Assembly: GCA_900554595.1 (NCBI GenBank) | Contig: USHZ01000105.1 | Span: 1 to 7,128, forward strand | Reading direction: 5' to 3' | DNA: 7,128 nucleotides | DNA from: an uncultured Collinsella sp. | GTDB lineage: Bacteria; Actinomycetota; Coriobacteriia; Coriobacteriales; Coriobacteriaceae | Part shown: positions 6,508 to 7,128 of the stretch, one piece after another | How positions within the stretch are numbered: the stretch's first letter is position 1 | How the letters are laid out: each line of letters opens with the position of its first letter | The notes under the pieces: generated by a model | The model's database searches: none | Seen by the model: the letters and a program-made list of their open reading frames with translations, nothing else | What the model was told of the DNA's origin: nothing | Position numbers and translations under genes: made by a program

Positions 6508-7128
6508 AATGGATAGGGTCAGCGGAATTAGTAGAGTCGGCAGGCACAATGCCAAGGATGTGCTCCAGGGTATCGAGCAGCTCATGCGGCATGGTCGACA
6601 CCACATGAACCTCGGCGCCGCGACTGGTAAGGCTTGCGAGTAAATCGTCACGATGATACTCGTCAAGCGTCATGCCGTCAGCGTTGAACATGAGCTTAGG
6701 CACAAAGAGCATAACCCCCGACAGGTCTTGCGGCAGCTGCTCAAGGATATCGCTCGCGACGATGAGGCCGGTCACGTCCACGTTGCCGCCAAAGTAGCGG
6801 TTCTTGATGGCCGTGACGGTGCCGGAAAGGCCCTGTGGAGACTCCACGAAGCGGGCGACCGTATCGCGTGCGCTGGCGCCCGAAAGACATACCAGGCGCT
6901 GGTCGCGGTCGGTCATAGCCTTGCGAACGCGGGCAAGGCGCTCGGCGTCGGTGGCAAGCGCGTCGTCGGTCTCGTCCAGATACGAGCGGATCATGCCGAT
7001 GCCGTCGTAGTACTGCGGGTAGCCGTCGTAAAAGTCCGCCTCGGGAGGCTCGATGACGGCATCAAGGTAGAATTCGTCGCTCATCTGGAAGGTGTGGCGG
7101 CCAAAGCGCTCGTAGGCACGGTCCTGGA
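6506..7128 (-). CDS. DUF512-family protein (radical-SAM-like/PDZ type), C-terminal part, 5' end outside window
   Basis: The reading frame is open to the right edge and ends at TAA (6506-6508). The first methionine codon in view (7084) is not the real start: in-frame codons upstream of it read QDRAYERFGRHTFQ and join smoothly to MSDEFYLDA, the conserved SDEFYL segment inside DUF512 proteins. About 206 residues are visible, against roughly 430-460 for a full family member, so the N-terminal PDZ domain and radical-SAM-like core would lie outside. Other family-like stretches are the PPEADFYDGYPQYYDGIGMIR region after SDEFYL, FGGNVDVTGLIVASDIL, and VMLFVPKLMFNADGMTLDEY. The biochemical function of DUF512 proteins is unsettled; related cyanobacterial proteins are annotated as putative Fe-S oxidoreductases. 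Ten bases separate it from der, and the der ribosome-binding site overlaps its stop codon, implying co-transcription. Family assignment is quite secure; the N-terminal domains are inferred. Confidence 0.85.
   Translation of the reverse strand, partial: QDRAYERFGRHTFQMSDEFYLDAVIEPPEADFYDGYPQYYDGIGMIRSYLDETDDALATDAERLARVRKAMTDRDQRLVCLSGASARDTVARFVESPQGLSGTVTAIKNRYFGGNVDVTGLIVASDILEQLPQDLSGVMLFVPKLMFNADGMTLDEYHRDDLLASLTSRGAEVHVVSTMPHELLDTLEHILGIVPADSTNSADPIH

Larger units (their letters stand above)
1..7128 (-). other. Putative single polycistronic operon spanning the window
   Basis: All nine genes point the same way. Measured gaps are DUF512-der 10, plsY-gpsA 9, gpsA-rpe 18, rpe-nifS-like 6, and zinc ribbon-coaBC 2 bases. 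der/plsY overlap by 8 bases, and the desulfurase/Nif3 and Nif3/zinc-ribbon pairs overlap by ATGA. No hairpin-plus-T-run terminator and no convincing promoter was found between genes, and no non-coding stretch exceeds 18 bases. The operon's promoter and terminator must lie outside the window. Co-transcription is inferred from spacing, not shown. Confidence 0.7.

Noticed and set aside
6527..6555. A possible promoter for der: TTGGCA, 17-base spacer, ACTAAT on the minus strand.
   Set aside because: The -10 candidate lacks the first two consensus bases (T and the key A), and the stretch lies within the DUF512 coding sequence; a chance match is likely.
6496..6666. A 57-residue N-terminal extension of Der.
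   Set aside because: The added residues do not resemble any Der N-terminus and overlap the DUF512 gene; the AAAGGAG site and the family start MKPIVAVVGRPN both point to 6495.
1..7128. RNA genes, CRISPR repeats, insertion sequences, attachment sites and defence-type genes.
   Set aside because: Practically all bases are taken up by recognised housekeeping genes on one strand; no direct or inverted repeats, tRNA-like segments or transposase motifs were seen.

Overview
The window is a gene-dense, GC-rich stretch (about 60% G+C by eye) in which every supported gene lies on the minus strand, so transcription runs from base 7128 towards base 1. The gene set, gene order and protein wording suggest a gut-type Actinobacterium of the class Coriobacteriia, with Collinsella or a close relative most likely. 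That assignment rests on recalled family resemblance, not on a database search, and there is no rRNA in the window to settle it.

Layout in transcription order: (1) the C-terminal part of a DUF512-family protein, normally a PDZ / radical-SAM-like / DUF512 protein, cut by the right edge; (2) der (engA), the double GTPase of large-subunit ribosome assembly; (3) plsY and (4) gpsA, which together supply lysophosphatidate precursors from glycerol 3-phosphate; (5) rpe, of the pentose phosphate pathway; (6) a NifS/IscS-type cysteine desulfurase; (7) a Nif3/DUF34 metal-binding protein; (8) a coiled-coil protein with a C-terminal zinc ribbon (CdsZ/CT398-like); (9) the first 22 codons of coaBC, the coenzyme A biosynthesis enzyme, cut by the left edge.

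Junctions are extremely tight. Gaps are 10, 9, 18, 6 and 2 bases. Three pairs overlap: der/plsY by 8 bases, and nifS/nif3 and nif3/zinc-ribbon by ATGA, in which start and stop codons share bases. Most Shine-Dalgarno sequences are therefore embedded in the last codons or stop codon of the gene before. No convincing promoter or terminator was seen, and no non-coding stretch exceeds 18 bases, so the window looks like the middle of one long polycistronic operon.

Functionally it is a housekeeping block: ribosome assembly, phospholipid head-end synthesis, pentose interconversion, and cysteine-dependent sulfur and CoA metabolism. All enzyme active-site motifs that can be checked are intact. I see no mobile element, CRISPR array, RNA gene, frameshift or sign of recent transfer, and no new multi-gene system. 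The points most worth a second look are a zinc ribbon that lacks its first expected cysteine, the DUF512-der-plsY-gpsA order that resembles Clostridia more than typical Actinobacteria, and translational coupling that seems to replace a proper ribosome-binding site for the Nif3 gene.
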